Source: an uncultured Pelagibacteraceae bacterium
GTDB lineage: Bacteria > Pseudomonadota > Alphaproteobacteria > Pelagibacterales > Pelagibacteraceae
Assembly (NCBI GenBank): GCA_902561015.1
Contig: CACENB010000005.1
Location: 1 to 57,545, forward strand
DNA: 57,545 nt
Direction of reading: 5' to 3'
Under the pieces are notes generated by a model. It saw nothing but the letters and a program-made list of their open reading frames with translations, was not told the DNA's origin and searched no databases. Position numbers and translations under genes: made by a program. This document shows, piece by piece, positions 44,933 through 53,723 of the stretch. Position 1 is the stretch's first letter. Every line of letters begins with the position of its first letter.

Positions 44933-46381
44933 ATGGATAACTATTTTGTAAGCCAATCAACTACATTATCTTTAGTAGTTTGCACTTGCTTATTTTTTAC
45001 TTTTTTCGGAATTTTCTATTCAAGGAAATTTCAAGATTTGAGTAACTATTTAACTGCAAACCGTAGTGTAGGATTGTTCTCTCTTACTACCAGCTTAACT
45101 GCATCAGCATTAGGAGCATGGATTTTGTTTGGACCAGTATCTGCATCAACCTGGGGAGGGATCGGGTCAATTATAGGATACTCTTTAGGAACAGCATTTC
45201 CAATGTTCTTTCTCATTTTTTTAGGAAAAAAAATTAGAAAAGAATTTCCAAGAGGATCAACTTTAGTTGAATTTTTAAGAAAAAAATTTGGACAGAGTTT
45301 ATTTAAACTTATTTTGTTAATGATGATTTTTTATATGTTTATATTTTTATGCGCAGAGGTAACCGCTATTTCTGTTTTAATAAATTATATTTCAGGAACT
45401 CCATTATGGTTGACTGCCTTTATAGTATTATTAGCAACATTAACCTATACTTTTTATGGCGGTTTAAGAGCCTCACTTTTTACAGACAATATTCAAATGA
45501 TCTTAGTTGTAGTTCTTTTGATTATTTCTTTTTTTATAATTAAAAATTTAAATTTAGATCAATTTTCATTTAAATTTATAGGTGAAAAAAATCCTCATTT
45601 AATTAGCGCATCTTATATTCCAGGTTATACTGCAGGATTAACCTTTTTTATTGCAGTAGCTGCTACAAATTTGTTTCATCAAGGTAATTGGCAACGAGTT
45701 TATGCTGCTAAGAGTTTTGTGACTTTAAAGAAAAGTTTAATATTCTCTTTTTTTATTATTATTCCAATAGTTTTTTATACAGGTTTTGTTGGAATGGTTG
45801 CTTTTTCTATTGATCCAGTTACTAGACCTGATCTTGGTTTTTTTTCACTCTTACTTAAAAATAACTCTACCATGTTATCTTTAATAGTAATAATTCTTGG
45901 GCTTGCTTTAACGATATCAACGGTTGATACATTGGTCAATGCGATCTCGAGCTTAATTGTAGTTGATGGTAAAGCAGTAATTGATTTTAAAAAGAGAAAG
46001 AAAATAAACTATCTTAAATTTTCAAAATACGTAATTATACTTTTATCTTTGATCTCTTTTTTTATAGCATCTAAAGGATTTGATATTTTGTATCTTTTTT
46101 TATTGGCAGATTTATTTTGTTGTGCATTTGTTTTTACAATCTTTTATAGTTTTTTTGATAAGAGAATTAATGAAAAAACAGCATATTTTTCAATTATAAT
46201 AGGGCTAATTGGTGGCTTACTATTGTTTCCATCACCAGATTTTTCTAAAAGTTTATTAGTTGGTTTTCTTTTATCAAAGGAGCTATTTACACCCTTTATT
46301 AATCAATCATTGTTGTTTGTATCATTTCTGATAGCTACCTTTTTACCTCTAGTAGTTTTAAAGTTAACAAAGTTTAAATAA
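44933..46381 (+). CDS. thiV: Sodium:solute symporter, probable HMP transporter ThiV
   Basis: A 482-residue SSS-family transporter with about 13 helices. It shows LTANRSVGLFSLTTSLTASALGAWILFGP near the start (read in parts), YTFYGGLRASLFTDNIQM and FHQGNWQRVYAAKS, typical of this family. Its position directly behind a TPP riboswitch matches the SAR11 arrangement in which ThiV is proposed to import the thiamine pyrimidine precursor HMP, because these bacteria lack ThiC. This window holds thiS and thiG but no thiC, consistent with that idea. Substrate assignment is by context. Confidence 0.9.
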   Translation: MDNYFVSQSTTLSLVVCTCLFFTFFGIFYSRKFQDLSNYLTANRSVGLFSLTTSLTASALGAWILFGPVSASTWGGIGSIIGYSLGTAFPMFFLIFLGKKIRKEFPRGSTLVEFLRKKFGQSLFKLILLMMIFYMFIFLCAEVTAISVLINYISGTPLWLTAFIVLLATLTYTFYGGLRASLFTDNIQMILVVVLLIISFFIIKNLNLDQFSFKFIGEKNPHLISASYIPGYTAGLTFFIAVAATNLFHQGNWQRVYAAKSFVTLKKSLIFSFFIIIPIVFYTGFVGMVAFSIDPVTRPDLGFFSLLLKNNSTMLSLIVIILGLALTISTVDTLVNAISSLIVVDGKAVIDFKKRKKINYLKFSKYVIILLSLISFFIASKGFDILYLFLLADLFCCAFVFTIFYSFFDKRINEKTAYFSIIIGLIGGLLLFPSPDFSKSLLVGFLLSKELFTPFINQSLLFVSFLIATFLPLVVLKLTKFK

Positions 46382-46425
46382 TACAAGATTGTATAAGTTA
46401 AATTAATCGCTATATAACACTTCAA

Positions 46426-47361
46426 ATGCTGGAAAAACAAATCGAAATTAAAAATCTCTCTAAGGTTTATGATAATGGCTTCAAAGCTTTAAATAATATT
46501 AATTTACAAATTAATAAAGGAGAAATTTTTGCAATGTTAGGCCCAAATGGAGCCGGCAAAACATCTTTAATAAGTATAATTTGTGGTATTGTAAAACCAT
46601 CTTCTGGAAAAATTACTGTCGAAAATTTTGATATAATTAAAGACTATAGGGAAACTAGATCAAGAATTGGATTAGTTCCACAGGAGCTTACACTAGAACA
46701 ATTCGAGACAGTTTTTAATAATGTTTCATATTCAAGAGGTTTATATGGAAAAAAACCTGATCCAAAACATATAGAAAAAGTTTTAAGACAATTAACACTG
46801 TGGGACAAGAAAGATTTAAAACTTCGTCAGCTATCTGGTGGAATGAAAAGAAGAGTTTTAATTGCAAAAGCACTATCACATGAACCTCAAATTTTATTTT
46901 TAGATGAGCCAACAGCAGGCGTAGATGTTGAGTTAAGACAAGAAATGTGGAAAGTAGTTAAGTCTTTAAGAGAGACAGGTGTTACTATAATTCTTACAAC
47001 TCATTATATAGAGGAAGCTGAGGCGATTGCGGATCGTGTGGGTGTAATTAATCAAGGAGAAATTATAATTGTAGAGGAAAAAAATGAATTATTAAAAAAA
47101 ATGGGACAAAAAACATTAACAGTTGAATTACAAGAGGAAATAAAGAATATTCCAGTTTCCTTAAAGAAATATAGATTGGAAATTGGAAATAACAGAATGT
47201 CTCTAGACTACACTTATAATCTCAGCGAAAAACAAACAGGTATTACTAATCTTTTACAAGATATTAGGGATTCTGGTTTGAAATTGAAAGATTTAAAGAC
47301 TGAACAGAGCAATCTAGAAAAAATATTTGTAACATTGGTAAGGGAAAATAATGAAAATTAA
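46426..47361 (+). CDS. ABC-2 type exporter ATP-binding protein
   Basis: A 311-residue ATPase. Walker A is [10 protein letters not shown], the Q-loop is in [13 protein letters not shown], the signature is [17 protein letters not shown], Walker B is [12 protein letters not shown] and the H-loop is [10 protein letters not shown]. The LSGGMKRR form and the C-terminal regulatory extension after 220 fit ABC-2 exporters of the CcmA/NodI-like group. It overlaps the permease by 11 bases. The substrate is unknown. Confidence 0.92.
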   Translation: MLEKQIEIKNLSKVYDNGFKALNNINLQINKGEIFAMLGPNGAGKTSLISIICGIVKPSSGKITVENFDIIKDYRETRSRIGLVPQELTLEQFETVFNNVSYSRGLYGKKPDPKHIEKVLRQLTLWDKKDLKLRQLSGGMKRRVLIAKALSHEPQILFLDEPTAGVDVELRQEMWKVVKSLRETGVTIILTTHYIEEAEAIADRVGVINQGEIIIVEEKNELLKKMGQKTLTVELQEEIKNIPVSLKKYRLEIGNNRMSLDYTYNLSEKQTGITNLLQDIRDSGLKLKDLKTEQSNLEKIFVTLVRENNEN

Positions 47362-48118
47362 TTTTTATGGCTTTAAAGCAATTTATTTTCATGAAATGGA
47401 TCGTTTTAGGCGAACACTAGGTCAGTCACTTTTATCTCCTGTTATATCTACCTCATTATATTTCATTGTATTTGGTTCAGTGATAGGAGGATACGTTCAA
47501 AAAATCGATGGAATTAGCTATGGATCATATATTGTACCTGGACTCTTAATGTTAACCCTACTGACACAATCAATAAGTAATACCTCTTTTGGTATTTTTT
47601 TTCCTAAATTTAATGGAACTATTTATGAAATTTTGGCTGCCCCAATTTCAACTTTTGAAATCGTGTTAGCTTTTGTAAGTGCGGGTGCCACAAAAACCCT
47701 AATAGTTGGAACCGTTATATTCACGACCTCTTCATTTTTTGTTGATGTTGAGGTTCAATTCCCGTTGTTAATGATCTTTTTACTAATTTTAGTCTCTTTT
47801 ACTTTTGCCTTATTTGGATTTTTAATTGGAATTTTGAGTAAAGATTTTGAACAGATGTCTATAGTGCCATCATTAGTTATAACACCTATGGTGTTTTTAG
47901 GCGGAAGTCTTTATTCTTTAGATATGCTGCCAGAATTTTGGCAAATGATTACTTATTTTAATCCAGTAGTTTATTTAATAAATGGTCTTAGATTTTCCTT
48001 TTATGGTATTTCAGATTTTAATATTTTGATCAGTGTTGGATTGATGGTTTTATTTCTAATAATTTGTGTGTTTGCTGTCTCAATATTACTCAAGAAGGGT
48101 TATAACATTAAGTCATAA
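47351..48118 (+). CDS. ABC-2 type permease
   Basis: A 255-residue membrane protein with six predicted helices and the ABC-2 pattern: [66 protein letters not shown], and the signature region [35 protein letters not shown] (parts). It forms an exporter with the upstream ATPase. The stop codon lies inside a hairpin at 48117, so termination is immediate. Confidence 0.92.
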   Translation: MKINFYGFKAIYFHEMDRFRRTLGQSLLSPVISTSLYFIVFGSVIGGYVQKIDGISYGSYIVPGLLMLTLLTQSISNTSFGIFFPKFNGTIYEILAAPISTFEIVLAFVSAGATKTLIVGTVIFTTSSFFVDVEVQFPLLMIFLLILVSFTFALFGFLIGILSKDFEQMSIVPSLVITPMVFLGGSLYSLDMLPEFWQMITYFNPVVYLINGLRFSFYGISDFNILISVGLMVLFLIICVFAVSILLKKGYNIKS

Positions 48119-48140
48119 CTGACCCATCACTGGGCCAGTT
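48117..48140. terminator. Hairpin at the end of the ABC-2 operon
   Basis: AACTGACCCA and TGGGCCAGTT form a stem with one A-C mismatch around a TCAC loop, starting inside the permease stop codon. It is followed by AAAACTAATTT rather than a strong T-run on the plus strand. It lies between convergent genes and may also help end the aceA transcript from the other side. Confidence 0.6.
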
Positions 48141-48169
48141 AAAACTAATTTATAAGAGGAATTTATTTA

Positions 48170-49444
48170 TTAGAATTGCTCAGACTCTGTTGAGCCGTCC
48201 ATAGCGGTAGTAGCACTTTTCCCGCTACTAATTGTATTTGATACAGCGTCAAAGTAAGAAGTACCGACTTCTCTTTGATGTTTTACACTGGTGTACCCAT
48301 CTTTTTCACGAGCGAATTCTTGTTGTTGAATTTTAGAATAAGCGGTCATTCCTTCTTTTTTATATTTTTCTGCTAATTCAAATATAGCTATATTTTGAGT
48401 ATGAAATCCTGCTAGAGTAATAAATTGGAATTTATATCCCATTTTACTTATTTCAGTTTGAAAAGTCGCTATCTCGCTATCTGATAAATGTTTTTTCCAA
48501 TTAAAAGAGGGTGAACAATTATAAGCTAACAGTTTTCCAGGAAATTTTTCATGGATAGCATCTGCAAATTTTTTCGCCTCTTTAAGGTTAGGAGTTGCAG
48601 TTTCACACCATATTAAATCTGAATAAGGTGCATACGCCAATCCTCTAGAGATCGCTTGATCAATTCCCGCTTTTACATAATAAAAGCCCTCTGGTGATCT
48701 TTCTCCAGTTAAGAAAGGTTTATCATTGTCGTCAAAATCATTAGTAATAAGTTTTGCGGCATTAGCATCAGTTCTAGCTAAAATTATTAATGGAACATCT
48801 GCTATATCAGCAGCTAACCTTGCGGCTTTTAAATTTTTAATCATTGTACCTGTTGGTACAAGAACTTTACCACCCATATGACCACATTTTTTTTCGCTGG
48901 CAAGTTGATCCTCAAAATGTACACCCGCCGCCCCAGCTTTGATAAATTTTTTTGCTAGTTCAAATACATTTAATGGTCCACCAAAACCTGCCTCACCATC
49001 AGCAATAATTGGAAGCATATAATCGGTCCTTTTTTCTTTCTTCATATCACCATCATTAATTTCCATATGTTGGATTTGATCTGCTCTAATTAAAGCATTG
49101 TTCATAGATTCAACTAATTTTGGTGCACTGTCATAAGGATATAAAGATTGATCTGGATACATTTCACCAGCAGTATTTGCATCAGCTGCTACCTGCCATC
49201 CACTTAAATAGATTGCTTTAAGTCCAGCTTTTGCATGTTGAACTGCATGATTTCCTGATAAAGATCCTAAAGTGTTAACATAAGGCTCTGAATTTAAAAG
49301 ATTCCATAATTTAATAGATTGTTGTTTACACAATGAATATTCAATTTTAATCGAACCTCGTAACCTCTCTACTTCTTTGGGTGTATAATCCCTTTTTATT
49401 CCAGCAAATCTTTTTAGGTCGTATGATATATTCTCTGCACTCAT
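48170..49444 (-). CDS. aceA: Isocitrate lyase
   Basis: Splits isocitrate into glyoxylate and succinate in the glyoxylate shunt. The 424 residues match the bacterial enzyme. [23 protein letters not shown] is diagnostic, the catalytic cysteine is in the [14 protein letters not shown] motif, and [14 protein letters not shown] and [15 protein letters not shown] are conserved. No malate synthase gene lies in the window. AAGAGAG precedes its ATG. A 53-aa ORF lies 49 bases upstream on the same strand, and beyond it the divergent RamB/ScfR-like regulator, suggesting direct control of the shunt. Confidence 0.97.
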   Translation of the reverse strand: MSAENISYDLKRFAGIKRDYTPKEVERLRGSIKIEYSLCKQQSIKLWNLLNSEPYVNTLGSLSGNHAVQHAKAGLKAIYLSGWQVAADANTAGEMYPDQSLYPYDSAPKLVESMNNALIRADQIQHMEINDGDMKKEKRTDYMLPIIADGEAGFGGPLNVFELAKKFIKAGAAGVHFEDQLASEKKCGHMGGKVLVPTGTMIKNLKAARLAADIADVPLIILARTDANAAKLITNDFDDNDKPFLTGERSPEGFYYVKAGIDQAISRGLAYAPYSDLIWCETATPNLKEAKKFADAIHEKFPGKLLAYNCSPSFNWKKHLSDSEIATFQTEISKMGYKFQFITLAGFHTQNIAIFELAEKYKKEGMTAYSKIQQQEFAREKDGYTSVKHQREVGTSYFDAVSNTISSGKSATTAMDGSTESEQF

Positions 49445-49493
49445 TTACTCTCTTTCTAAATTAGGCTGTGAAAATGAGATGTTAAAAATTAAA

Positions 49494-49655
49494 CTAGTTT
49501 GACTCTCTTGGAGTCTCAACTAAATCTTGCATTCCACTTGAACCCCAATCACAATGATCGTCTCTCATGTAAGTACCTCTTCTATTATGCTGAGCTAAGT
49601 CCTCATGACTAATGATTTGAGCCTCATTTTCGTAGTTTTTTAATTTTTCTTCCAT
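49494..49655 (-). CDS. Small ORF of 53 residues upstream of aceA
   Basis: Too short for the ORF track, it starts MEEKLKNYENEAQIISHEDL and ends with VETPRESN; the middle has the polar motif RRGTYMRDDHCDWGSSGMQD with one His-Cys pair. The product is acidic and soluble, with no membrane segment. It is the first gene after the TTTGTAAA operator array and is likely co-transcribed with aceA. A TATAAG 6 bases before the ATG could make the message leaderless. I recognise no family. Confidence 0.6.
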   Translation of the reverse strand: MEEKLKNYENEAQIISHEDLAQHNRRGTYMRDDHCDWGSSGMQDLVETPRESN

Positions 49656-49668
49656 GTAAATCTTATAA

Positions 49669-49758
49669 TTTACAAAATTTACAAAATCTACAAAAAAGCA
49701 TAAAAAGGTTGTAAATTAAGGAAAATTATTGTAAATATAAATTTACAAAATTTACAAA
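49669..49758. promoter_or_regulatory. Operator array of TTTGTAAA-type repeats between aceA unit and its regulator
   Basis: Two clusters flank the intergenic centre. The left one (49669-49696) reads AATTTACAAAATTTACAAAA and then a degenerate CTACAAAA copy. The right one (49729-49758) has TTGTAAAT, then AATTTACAAAATTTACAAA. A single GTTGTAAAT lies between them at about 49708. Tandem TTTGTAAA units resemble the TTTGCAAA-based sites of RamB/PccR (ScfR) regulators. Each cluster lies just upstream of one divergent gene, so one regulator can control both. Confidence 0.8.
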
Positions 49759-49766
49759 TAGAAAAC

Positions 49767-51200
49767 ATGAGTCAATTAAATTTAAAAATAGGCCCAAAAA
49801 TAAAGGCTTTTAGAAGACAGCTTGGTTTACAGGCCAATAAGCTTGCAGAGGAATTAAATATTTCACCAAGTTATTTAAATCTTATTGAAGGGGGCAAAAG
49901 AAAGATAGATGGAGATTTATTATTAAAGATTTGTGATAAATTGAATATAGAACTTTCACAATTAACTTCAAAAATTGATGTAAATTTAGAGAACACTTTA
50001 TCAGAAATTTTAGATGATAAGTTATTTGAAGACCTAGATATTTTAGGTCCCGAGGTAAAAGATTTAGTTAGCACAAATCCAAAAATTGGAAAAGCAATTG
50101 TTCGGTTGGGTGATATTCTGAAGAAAAAGGATCATGAATTAGTTAATAAAATAGAAAAAATTTCTGGTAAAATTGTGGATAATAGAAAAAATTCTTTTCC
50201 AGGTGAAGTAATTTCAGATTTTTTACAAGAAAATAAGAATTATTTTCCAAAATTAGAAGATTTTGCAAATCAAGTTTTTGAGAAAGTACAAAAAAATAAT
50301 AGAACTAGATATGTTGCTCTTTGTGATTATTTGAAATCAAAATATGGAATTGTAGTTAAAGACGTAATTCCTGAGGAAGATAAACCTTTTTCTAAAATTT
50401 TTATAAAAAATAAAAAAGAACTATTGTTAAGTGATTATAGTTCGTTAGAGACAAAAAAACTTCATGCTGCTGCTCAAATTGCGCAAGAGGGTGCAAGTAA
50501 AGATATTGAAGATTATTTATCTAAATTTTCTTTTCCTTCCGAGGAGTCTAAGAAGCTTTCGAAAGTAGCATTATTGAATTATTGTGGAGCAGCAATCTTA
50601 ATGCCGTATAAACTTTTTCACTCTGAATGTAAAAAACTCAAATATGATTTAGAATTACTTCAAAATACCTTTGCAACATCTTTTGAACAAGTTGCACATA
50701 GAGTAACTTGTTTACAAGATCCAAAGTTACCTGGAATTCCATTTCATTTTTTGAGAGTTGACATGGCTGGAAATATTTCAAAAAGATTTTCTTTATCAGG
50801 TATTGAAATTCCAAGATATGGAGGGGCATGTCCTAGATGGAACGTGTATTCAGCATTTACTAGACCGGGGGTTATCCAAAGTGCTGTAAGCAAAATGACT
50901 AATGGAGAAAAGTATGTTTGTATAGCTAGAACAGTCGAGAAGGGTATTGGACGATTTGGTAGGACTAAAAGTATTTTATCAATAGGATTAGGATGTGAAG
51001 CAAAATATGCAAAAGACTTTATTTATACAGAAAATTTAAATATGAGTGATAAATCAACAGAGATACCTATTGGTGTGTCATGTAGAACCTGTGATAGATT
51101 AGACTGTTCTCAAAGAGCATTTCCGCCATTACACAAAAAGTTTGACGTAGATATAAATACAAGAGGTGTTTCTATCTATGTAAGTGATAAGAAAAATTAA
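49767..51200 (+). CDS. XRE-family regulator with short-chain fatty acyl (ScfR/RamB-type) domain
   Basis: A 477-residue transcription factor. An N-terminal helix-turn-helix (IKAFRRQLGLQANKLAEELNISPSYLNLIEGGKR, in parts, about 10-45) is followed by an ImmA/IrrE-like segment with HAAAQIAQEGAS in place of the HExxH metal site, and the C-terminal DUF2083/ScfR region with GGACPRWNVYSAF, and a cysteine-rich end CRTCDRLDCSQRAFPPL. RamB, PccR and related proteins sense acyl-CoA and regulate acetate or propionate genes. It faces the aceA unit across the repeat array and probably regulates it and itself. Confidence 0.92.
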   Translation: MSQLNLKIGPKIKAFRRQLGLQANKLAEELNISPSYLNLIEGGKRKIDGDLLLKICDKLNIELSQLTSKIDVNLENTLSEILDDKLFEDLDILGPEVKDLVSTNPKIGKAIVRLGDILKKKDHELVNKIEKISGKIVDNRKNSFPGEVISDFLQENKNYFPKLEDFANQVFEKVQKNNRTRYVALCDYLKSKYGIVVKDVIPEEDKPFSKIFIKNKKELLLSDYSSLETKKLHAAAQIAQEGASKDIEDYLSKFSFPSEESKKLSKVALLNYCGAAILMPYKLFHSECKKLKYDLELLQNTFATSFEQVAHRVTCLQDPKLPGIPFHFLRVDMAGNISKRFSLSGIEIPRYGGACPRWNVYSAFTRPGVIQSAVSKMTNGEKYVCIARTVEKGIGRFGRTKSILSIGLGCEAKYAKDFIYTENLNMSDKSTEIPIGVSCRTCDRLDCSQRAFPPLHKKFDVDINTRGVSIYVSDKKN

Positions 51201-51205
51201 AAATA

Positions 51206-51370
51206 ATGATAAAATTTATTATTCCAGCAATTATTGTTTTTTTAATAGTGTTATTTTGGGAAAAAATACAAGAATTTTTTTATAATAAGTTTAATATAAA
51301 AATGAACTATATTGTATTGGCTATTTTTGTTGTAATTTTAACTATTGTAATGGCTTTATTGTATTTTTAA
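51206..51370 (+). CDS. Small membrane peptide of 54 residues
   Basis: Too short for the ORF track. It encodes two hydrophobic segments, KFIIPAIIVFLIVLFW (about 3-18) and NYIVLAIFVVILTIVMALLYF (about 34-54), joined by a polar loop (EKIQEFFYNKFNIKM). The ATG lies five bases after the regulator's stop codon, and the next gene follows 39 bases later. I recognise no family. The clean two-helix hairpin design and the tight packing support it as a real gene. Confidence 0.6.
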   Translation: MIKFIIPAIIVFLIVLFWEKIQEFFYNKFNIKMNYIVLAIFVVILTIVMALLYF

Positions 51371-51409
51371 TTTAATGGACTTAAAAATTGAAATTATAAA
51401 AATTAGATT

Positions 51410-52039
51410 ATGAGAGAAATATTCAAAAATGTAAGGGATAAATTGGCTTCAAAGTATCTAGAAAACAGTTTATCCAAAAGTAATAAAAAATTTAAACCTC
51501 GAATTAAAGCTCGATTAAGAAAAAATAAACAAATTTTAAGTAAAAATTTAAGTAACTTTTTTGACTGGATTAAAGGAGCAGAATTAGTTGAATTAAAAGA
51601 ATGTAATACAAATGAGGACCCTGTAAGACCAGAATTAGACAACGCTTTTAGAACAAATTATGGAAGAAAAATATATGGAGTTAGATATAAAAATGAAATT
51701 CATGCGGTAATGTGTTTTGCGTTTACAAACAAAGTACCCAAAGATGTTACGCAACTGGATAAATTTAGTCATGATGCTTTTTTACAAAGCACCCAAAGGG
51801 GCCAAACTGTCGGGCAAATTGCTATTGCATATACTGTTTGGTCTAAAAAAAGAGGTGGTGGAAAATTAATTGTAAAAGAGGTTTTTAAGAAAATTAAAAA
51901 ATCAAATCATTTAAATAGGTTGGTAACTTTGTCTCCGCTAACGGATATGGCGACGAAATTTCACTTAAGAAATGGTGCTAAATTGTTACAAGTAAATGAG
52001 TCTACTCAAAATTTTGAATATATTGTAAGCAAAAAATGA
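51410..52039 (+). CDS. Miniature malonyl-CoA-decarboxylase-like GNAT-fold protein
   Basis: A 209-residue protein without a standard name. From about residue 85 it aligns by eye with the GNAT-type catalytic domain of malonyl-CoA decarboxylase: EIHAVMCFAFTNKVPKDV, AIAYTVWSKKRGGGKLIVKEV, then LVTLSPLTDMATKFHLRNGA. In MCD the TLSP serine and FHxxNGA histidine form the catalytic dyad; both are kept here (about S175 and H185), but the roughly 90 residues usually between them and the N-terminal helical domain are missing. The first 55 residues are very basic. Its stop overlaps rseP by 4 bases. The function is not known. Confidence 0.6.
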   Translation: MREIFKNVRDKLASKYLENSLSKSNKKFKPRIKARLRKNKQILSKNLSNFFDWIKGAELVELKECNTNEDPVRPELDNAFRTNYGRKIYGVRYKNEIHAVMCFAFTNKVPKDVTQLDKFSHDAFLQSTQRGQTVGQIAIAYTVWSKKRGGGKLIVKEVFKKIKKSNHLNRLVTLSPLTDMATKFHLRNGAKLLQVNESTQNFEYIVSKK

Positions 52040-53160
52040 TTTCATTTATCCTAAGTTATTTAATTCCGTTTCTTATACTTATAATGATTGTTGTTTTCAT
52101 TCATGAATATGGACATTATTACTTTGCAAAAAAATATGGGGTAGGTGTTACAGACTTTTCAATTGGATTTGGTAAAGAAATATTTGGCTGGAATGATAAG
52201 TCTGGTACGCGTTGGAAATTATGTTGGATACCACTTGGAGGCTACGTAAAATTTTTTGGAGATCGAAATGTTTTTTCTCAAGCTGACCAAGAAGAATTAA
52301 TTAAAAAATATAATGATCAAGATAGGAAAAAATTATTTGTTCTCAAACCATTATATCAAAGAGTATTGATAGTATTCGGTGGTCCACTAGCTAATTTTAT
52401 TTTAGCTTTAGTCATCTTTTTTTCAATTTATACTTTTATCGGAAAAGATTTTACTCCTGCTGTTATTAATGAAGTACAAAAAGATAGCCCCGCAATGATT
52501 GGTGGTCTTAAACAAGACGACATTATTTTAGAAATTGATGGTAACGAGGTTCAAAGTATTATGGATGTGTCTAAATATATAACAATGTCCTCAGCTGATA
52601 TTATAGATTTTAAGGTCAAAAGATTTTCTAATGAAATTATACTTAAAATAAAACCAAACACTGTTCTTGGTGAAGATAATCTTGGTAACAAAATACAAAA
52701 AAGAATGGTTGGCATTAAATTAGGTGCATACAATAATGAAGTTAATCATGTAAAGTTAGGGCCTGTTAAAGCTCTATACCATGCAGCTAATGAAGTTATC
52801 TATGTAAGCACTGCATCATTAAAATACATAGGTAGCATGATAATAGGTAAAGCTGATACATCACAATTAGGAGGACCTATTAGAATTGCAAAAATATCTG
52901 GTCAAGTTGCGGAATTTGGAGTTTTGGCTTTTATAAGCATGATGGCTTATATTTCTATAAGTTTAGGGTTAGTAAATTTATTCCCAATTCCAATGTTGGA
53001 TGGAGGCCATTTAATGTTTTATACATTTGAGAAAATTCTAGGAAGACCATTATCGCAAAAAACACAGGAGGGTTTTTTTCGAATCGGTGTGTTTTTATTG
53101 TTAACCCTAATGTTTTTCACTACGTTTAATGATTTGAAGGACTTAGGAGTTTTACAATAA
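52036..53160 (+). CDS. rseP: Site-2 intramembrane protease RseP
   Basis: Zinc metalloprotease in the inner membrane that cleaves anti-sigma factors and signal peptides. The 374 residues have HEYGHYYFAKKYGVGVTDFSIGFG with the HExxH zinc site in the first helix, KFFGDRN, LKPLYQRVLIVFGGPLANFILAL, one PDZ domain (about 135-220), and NLFPIPMLDGGHLMFY carrying the third ligand. It has one PDZ domain where E. coli RseP has two. It is coupled to the upstream GNAT-like gene by an ATGA overlap. Confidence 0.95.
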   Translation: MISFILSYLIPFLILIMIVVFIHEYGHYYFAKKYGVGVTDFSIGFGKEIFGWNDKSGTRWKLCWIPLGGYVKFFGDRNVFSQADQEELIKKYNDQDRKKLFVLKPLYQRVLIVFGGPLANFILALVIFFSIYTFIGKDFTPAVINEVQKDSPAMIGGLKQDDIILEIDGNEVQSIMDVSKYITMSSADIIDFKVKRFSNEIILKIKPNTVLGEDNLGNKIQKRMVGIKLGAYNNEVNHVKLGPVKALYHAANEVIYVSTASLKYIGSMIIGKADTSQLGGPIRIAKISGQVAEFGVLAFISMMAYISISLGLVNLFPIPMLDGGHLMFYTFEKILGRPLSQKTQEGFFRIGVFLLLTLMFFTTFNDLKDLGVLQ

Positions 53161-53254
53161 AATTTATTTAAAATTTAAAAAAACCAATAAAATCAACGTT
53201 TTTATGACTATACTAGATATTGTGTATAAGTATTTTATTTACACTAAAAAAAGT

Positions 53255-53268
53255 CTTGATTTATCAAG
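53255..53268. promoter_or_regulatory. Short palindrome upstream of the HU gene
   Basis: CTTGATTTATCAAG is a perfect 14-base palindrome, followed by a half-site TTTTGATAAAG. It lies about 45 bases before the HU start codon in a 152-base gap that otherwise holds only AT-rich DNA and a GGAG ribosome binding site. It could be a repressor site or part of the promoter; no regulator is identifiable. Confidence 0.35.
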
Positions 53269-53312
53269 GTTTTTGATAAAGATAGTAAATAACCTAATAA
53301 ACCGGAGCTAAA

Positions 53313-53588
53313 ATGAACAAAAAACAATTAGTGGTCAAGCTTTCAGGGGCTTTAAACTTGAGTAAAGCTGATGCTGAGAGAACTTTTGACACAATTACCA
53401 ACACTATTTTGGACGCTTTAAAAGCTGACGATTCAGTGAAAATTGCTGGATTTGGCACCTATAAAGTTGCTAAGAGAAAAGCTAGAGTTGGAAGAAACCC
53501 AAGAACTGGTGAGCAAATTCAAATTGCTGCATCACAGAAGGTCAAATTCTTACCCGCAAAAGCTTTAAAAGAAGTTTTCAACAAATAA
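53313..53588 (+). CDS. hup: HU-family nucleoid DNA-binding protein
   Basis: A 91-residue histone-like protein that bends and compacts DNA as a dimer. MNKKQLVVKLSGALNLSKADAERTFDTITNTILDAL is the dimerisation helix pair, KIAGFGTYKVAKRKARVGRNPRTGEQIQIAAS the DNA-binding arm with the intercalating RNPxTG proline, and KFLPAKALKEVFNK the end (all in parts). GGAG precedes the ATG. A 12-bp hairpin follows the stop, so it is a monocistronic unit. Confidence 0.96.
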   Translation: MNKKQLVVKLSGALNLSKADAERTFDTITNTILDALKADDSVKIAGFGTYKVAKRKARVGRNPRTGEQIQIAASQKVKFLPAKALKEVFNK

Positions 53589-53596
53589 AGGTCTTT

Positions 53597-53628
53597 ACAG
53601 CCTTAACATAATTGTGTGTTAAGGCTGT
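53597..53628 (+). terminator. Hairpin terminator after HU
   Basis: ACAGCCTTAACA and TGTTAAGGCTGT make a perfect 12-bp stem with an 8-base loop (TAATTGTG), nine bases after the HU stop. The following bases are TACTATATG, so there is no strong T-run and the structure may rather stabilise the HU message, but position and strength fit a transcript end. Confidence 0.8.
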
Positions 53629-53632
53629 TACT

Positions 53633-53651
53633 ATATGCAAATTCTGCATAT
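53633..53651. promoter_or_regulatory. Dyad ATATGCA-AATTC-TGCATAT upstream of amtB
   Basis: A perfect 7-bp inverted repeat around AATTC lies between the HU terminator and amtB, about 75 bases before the amtB ATG. Such a compact dyad suits a dimeric regulator. It does not match the NtrC consensus TGCACC-N4-TGGTGCA well, so the regulator cannot be named. Confidence 0.45.
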
Positions 53652-53723
53652 CAAATTCTCATAATCAACGTTAGTTTTTCGTATTTTTAAAAATATAAGA
53701 ACTTTCTTAACAGGGAGGTCTTA

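Noticed and set aside
49661-49767. CRISPR-like array upstream of the ScfR-type regulator
   Set aside because: The repeats are 8-9 bases with no spacers and lie in a divergent promoter region, so they are operator units.
53633-53651. NtrC binding site before amtB
   Set aside because: The dyad lacks the TGCACC/TGGTGCA arms; only an unnamed inverted repeat can be claimed.
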